A stretch of 64,000 nucleotides of DNA. Source: Paracoccus fontiphilus (GTDB lineage: Bacteria > Pseudomonadota > Alphaproteobacteria > Rhodobacterales > Rhodobacteraceae). Below the pieces are notes generated by a model, which saw nothing but the letters and a program-made list of their open reading frames with translations, was not told where the DNA came from and did not search any database. Every line of letters starts with the position of its first letter. The first letter of the stretch is position 1. The stretch spans positions 1 to 64,000 of the forward strand of contig NZ_JAFNAW010000016.1 in NCBI RefSeq assembly GCF_017356265.1, written 5' to 3'. This document shows positions 61,957 through 64,000 of the stretch, in pieces. The position numbers and the translations under genes are program-made.

Positions 61957-63228
61957 CTAGGCGTTCATCGAGTCGAAGAAGTCGGAATTCGACTTGGTCT
62001 GCTTGAGCTTGGAAATCAGGAACTCGATCGCATCGGTCGTTCCCATCGGGTTCAGGATGCGGCGCAGCAGGTAGGTCTTTTGCAGGTCCTTCGAATCGAC
62101 CAGCAGTTCTTCCTTCCGTGTGCCGGACTTGAGAATGTCCATCGCCGGGAAGACACGCTTGTCGGCAACCTTCCGGTCAAGCACGATTTCGCTGTTGCCG
62201 GTACCCTTGAACTCTTCGAAGATCACCTCATCCATGCGCGACCCGGTGTCGATCAGCGCCGTGGCGATGATGGTCAGCGAACCGCCCTCCTCGATGTTGC
62301 GGGCCGCGCCGAAGAAGCGCTTCGGCCGCTGCAAGGCATTCGCATCCACACCACCCGTCAGCACCTTGCCCGAGCTTGGCACCACGGTATTGAAAGCCCT
62401 ACCAAGTCTTGTGATCGAATCGAGAAGAATAACAACATCTCGTTTATGTTCAACCAGACGTTTGGCTTTCTCGATCACCATTTCGGATACTGCAACGTGC
62501 CGGCTGGCGGGCTCGTCGAAGGTCGATGAGACGACTTCGCCTTTCACGGACCGCTGCATGTCGGTCACCTCTTCCGGGCGTTCGTCGATCAGCAGGACGA
62601 TCAGATAGCATTCCGGATGATTGCGCTCGATCGAATGGGCGATGTTCTGCAGCAGCACCGTCTTGCCCGTGCGCGGGGGTGCCACGATCAGCGACCGCTG
62701 GCCCTTGCCGATGGGCGCCACCAGGTCGATGATGCGGGCCGAACGATCCTTGATGGTGGGGTCCTCGACCTCCATCTTCAACCGCTCGTTCGGGTACAGC
62801 GGGGTCAGGTTGTCGAAGGCGACCTTGTGTCGGGCCTTCTCGGGGTCCTCGAAGTTGATCCGCTCCACCTTGGTCAGCGCGAAGTAACGCTCGTTCTCGC
62901 CAGGCGCGCGGATCACCCCCTCGACCGTGTCGCCGGTGCGCAGGGAATGCTGGCGGATCATGTCGGGACTGACATAGATGTCGTCGGGACCGGGCAGGTA
63001 GTTCGCCGCAGTGGACCGCAGGAAGCCGAAACCGTCCTGAACAACCTCCAGCACGCCGTCTCCGCCGATCTCCACGCCTTCCTCGGCATGTTCCTTCAGC
63101 AGCTGGAACATCATCTCGCCCTTGCGCATGGTCGAGGCGTTCTCGATCTCCCACTCCTCGGCCATCGAGAGCAGGTCGGCCGGGCTCTTGGCCTTGAGTT
63201 CGGAGAGGTTGAGACGTTCTTCGGTCAT
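61957..63228 (-). CDS. rho: Transcription termination factor Rho
   Basis: This 423-aa hexameric RNA helicase has the N-terminal helix bundle ([20 protein letters not shown]), the RNA-binding cold-shock-like domain ([26 protein letters not shown]) and the ATPase core (Walker [28 protein letters not shown], and the [27 protein letters not shown] region). It starts at ATG 63228. The 3' half (about 61957-62530) has clearly lower GC than the 5' half. Confidence 0.96.
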   Translation of the reverse strand: MTEERLNLSELKAKSPADLLSMAEEWEIENASTMRKGEMMFQLLKEHAEEGVEIGGDGVLEVVQDGFGFLRSTAANYLPGPDDIYVSPDMIRQHSLRTGDTVEGVIRAPGENERYFALTKVERINFEDPEKARHKVAFDNLTPLYPNERLKMEVEDPTIKDRSARIIDLVAPIGKGQRSLIVAPPRTGKTVLLQNIAHSIERNHPECYLIVLLIDERPEEVTDMQRSVKGEVVSSTFDEPASRHVAVSEMVIEKAKRLVEHKRDVVILLDSITRLGRAFNTVVPSSGKVLTGGVDANALQRPKRFFGAARNIEEGGSLTIIATALIDTGSRMDEVIFEEFKGTGNSEIVLDRKVADKRVFPAMDILKSGTRKEELLVDSKDLQKTYLLRRILNPMGTTDAIEFLISKLKQTKSNSDFFDSMNA

Positions 63229-63362
63229 GGTGTCACCGCGAATGCCGCACGATCACGGATCGCCGCGCGGCTGAAAGGATAAGGATCGGGAATCCCCGTG
63301 CCGGACGGCCGGGCTTGGAGTTCACATAGTCGGGGAAAGGCCGCGAGTCAACGACGGGGCCG

Positions 63363-63806
63363 TCAGAACTTGACGATGACCGACACCACGATGCCCACCA
63401 TCAGCAGGGTCGGCACCTCGTTCATCAAGCGGTAGCGCCTGCCCGGATGGCCCTTGCCCGCCTCCAGGAGCCGCCGCTGGCCCGCGCACCACATGTGGAA
63501 CCCCGTCATCGCCAGAACGCAGGCGGCCTTGGTCCAGGGCCAGGCCATCGACCAGTCGACGATGCCCGGCGTCAGCACCAGGGACAGGCCGCTGAGCCAG
63601 GTGGCGATCATGGCCGGGTTCATGATCAGCCGCAGAAGCTTGGCCTCCATGATGGCAAAGCTTTCCGCAGGCTCGGGCGTCCGGCCGCGTTCGGCGTGAT
63701 AGACGAACAAACGGGGCAGGTAGAACAGCCCCGCCATCCAGGAAATCACCGCCATGACATGGAAGGCCTTGGCATAGGGATAGATCAGGGCAAGCCAATC
63801 CGACAT
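63363..63806 (-). CDS. hemJ: Protoporphyrinogen IX oxidase HemJ
   Basis: This 147-aa membrane protein oxidises protoporphyrinogen IX to protoporphyrin IX. It has the signature KAFHVMAVISWMAGLFYLPRLFVYH near the N-terminus, with the conserved heme-ligand His. Three further hydrophobic segments and the conserved GFHMWCAGQRRLLEAG and RLMNEVPTLLMVGIVV regions are present. ATG 63806 follows AAGGTG; GTG 63818 is an alternative. It is the upstream neighbour of rho, with a 134-base gap that holds no other recognisable feature. Confidence 0.92.
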   Translation of the reverse strand: MSDWLALIYPYAKAFHVMAVISWMAGLFYLPRLFVYHAERGRTPEPAESFAIMEAKLLRLIMNPAMIATWLSGLSLVLTPGIVDWSMAWPWTKAACVLAMTGFHMWCAGQRRLLEAGKGHPGRRYRLMNEVPTLLMVGIVVSVIVKF

Positions 63807-63818
63807 CGGCACCTTCAC

Positions 63819-64000
63819 TTAAATAAAAGAGAAAGAAAGAAGGATGATGTTGCTGTAGGGGCTGTGGACAAAAGGATAAAGGGGAAATCCACGGGTTTGC
63901 CCACCTCCCGACAGCCTGTGGATAATTATGGGATTACGGGCGCGAGATAATGGAAAATACTTTTTTATCATAATCATGGTATGTGGATGAAAATGTGGAC
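63819..64000. other. Candidate chromosomal origin region with DnaA-box-like sites
   Basis: This gap is much richer in A and T than the window. It contains a perfect DnaA box, TGTGGATAA (63917-63925), and one-mismatch relatives TGTGGACAA (63863-63871) and TGTGGATGA (63982-63990), with TGTGGAC cut by the window edge at 63994. An AT-rich block (about 63950-63975, ACTTTTTTATCATAATC) could unwind. The position next to hemJ-rho-parAB fits an alphaproteobacterial oriC. Confidence 0.6.

Noticed and set aside
1-64000. CRISPR array, prophage, tRNA or rRNA genes
   Set aside because: No regularly spaced repeats, phage structural genes, tRNA cloverleaf or rRNA-like sequence was recognised by reading. A dedicated scan would be needed to exclude a single tRNA.

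Overview
The window is high-GC alphaproteobacterial DNA, most likely from a Paracoccus-like member of the Rhodobacteraceae (inference). The reasons are the gene order hemJ-rho-mnmE-mnmG-rsmG-parA-parB with two perfect parS sites at the right end, GC-rich codon use, alphaproteobacterial GGAAC-N16/17-nGTT (EcfG-type) promoters and HWE-family histidine kinases. The first 15 bases match the inner part of the Tn5/Nextera mosaic end, so genomic sequence starts at base 16 and the first gene is cut by a contig edge.

Layout. 16-8100: small stress-type genes (DUF2934, a disordered 63-aa protein, DUF4142, patatin, Mn-catalase, SDR, a lone tyrosine recombinase, a Tat-exported Gfo/Idh/MocA oxidoreductase). 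8123-28518: a cell-wall hydrolase, then a large inositol-type catabolic island. Its leftward block runs from a LacI regulator through a CUT2 ABC transporter with two paralogous binding proteins to iolG, iolI-like, iolC-DUF2090, iolD, iolE and iolB. Next to it lie a second LacI regulator, two more Gfo/Idh/MocA dehydrogenases and a divergent TIM-barrel/dehydrogenase pair. A shared operator-like motif (GAAACCCTCA or its complement) occurs in the gaps. 28617-40931: a PAS-HWE kinase, a PQQ-type sugar dehydrogenase fused to a PEBP domain, an HNH protein, a clan-A glycosidase-like protein, a dead IS256-family transposase, and a hybrid kinase/CheR/REC-PAS-HWE-REC signalling operon.

40986-47703: a TPP riboswitch followed by thiD-thiO-thiS-thiG-thiE-thiF-thiY-tenA-thiX, with no ThiZ ATPase. 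47771-51294: a decayed phosphoribosyltransferase, an erythromycin esterase-family protein, three small hydrophilic proteins, a PAP2 phosphatase fused in frame to a small stress protein, and another small protein. 51439-56555: a PaoABC-type aldehyde oxidoreductase with its XdhC-like and MocA-like maturation factors. 56545-63806: parB, parA, rsmG, mnmG, mnmE, rho and hemJ, all leftward. The last 180 bases are AT-rich, contain DnaA-box-like sequences and may be part of the chromosomal origin.

The most striking non-genic signal is a set of about a dozen GGAAC-N16/17-(C/T/G)GTT elements. Most lie about 30-45 bases upstream of start codons of stress-type genes, and they also precede the two-component operon and paoABC. 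Together they suggest that much of this window belongs to the general stress response (EcfG) regulon. No ecfG, nepR or phyR gene is in the window. No tRNA, rRNA or CRISPR array was seen.
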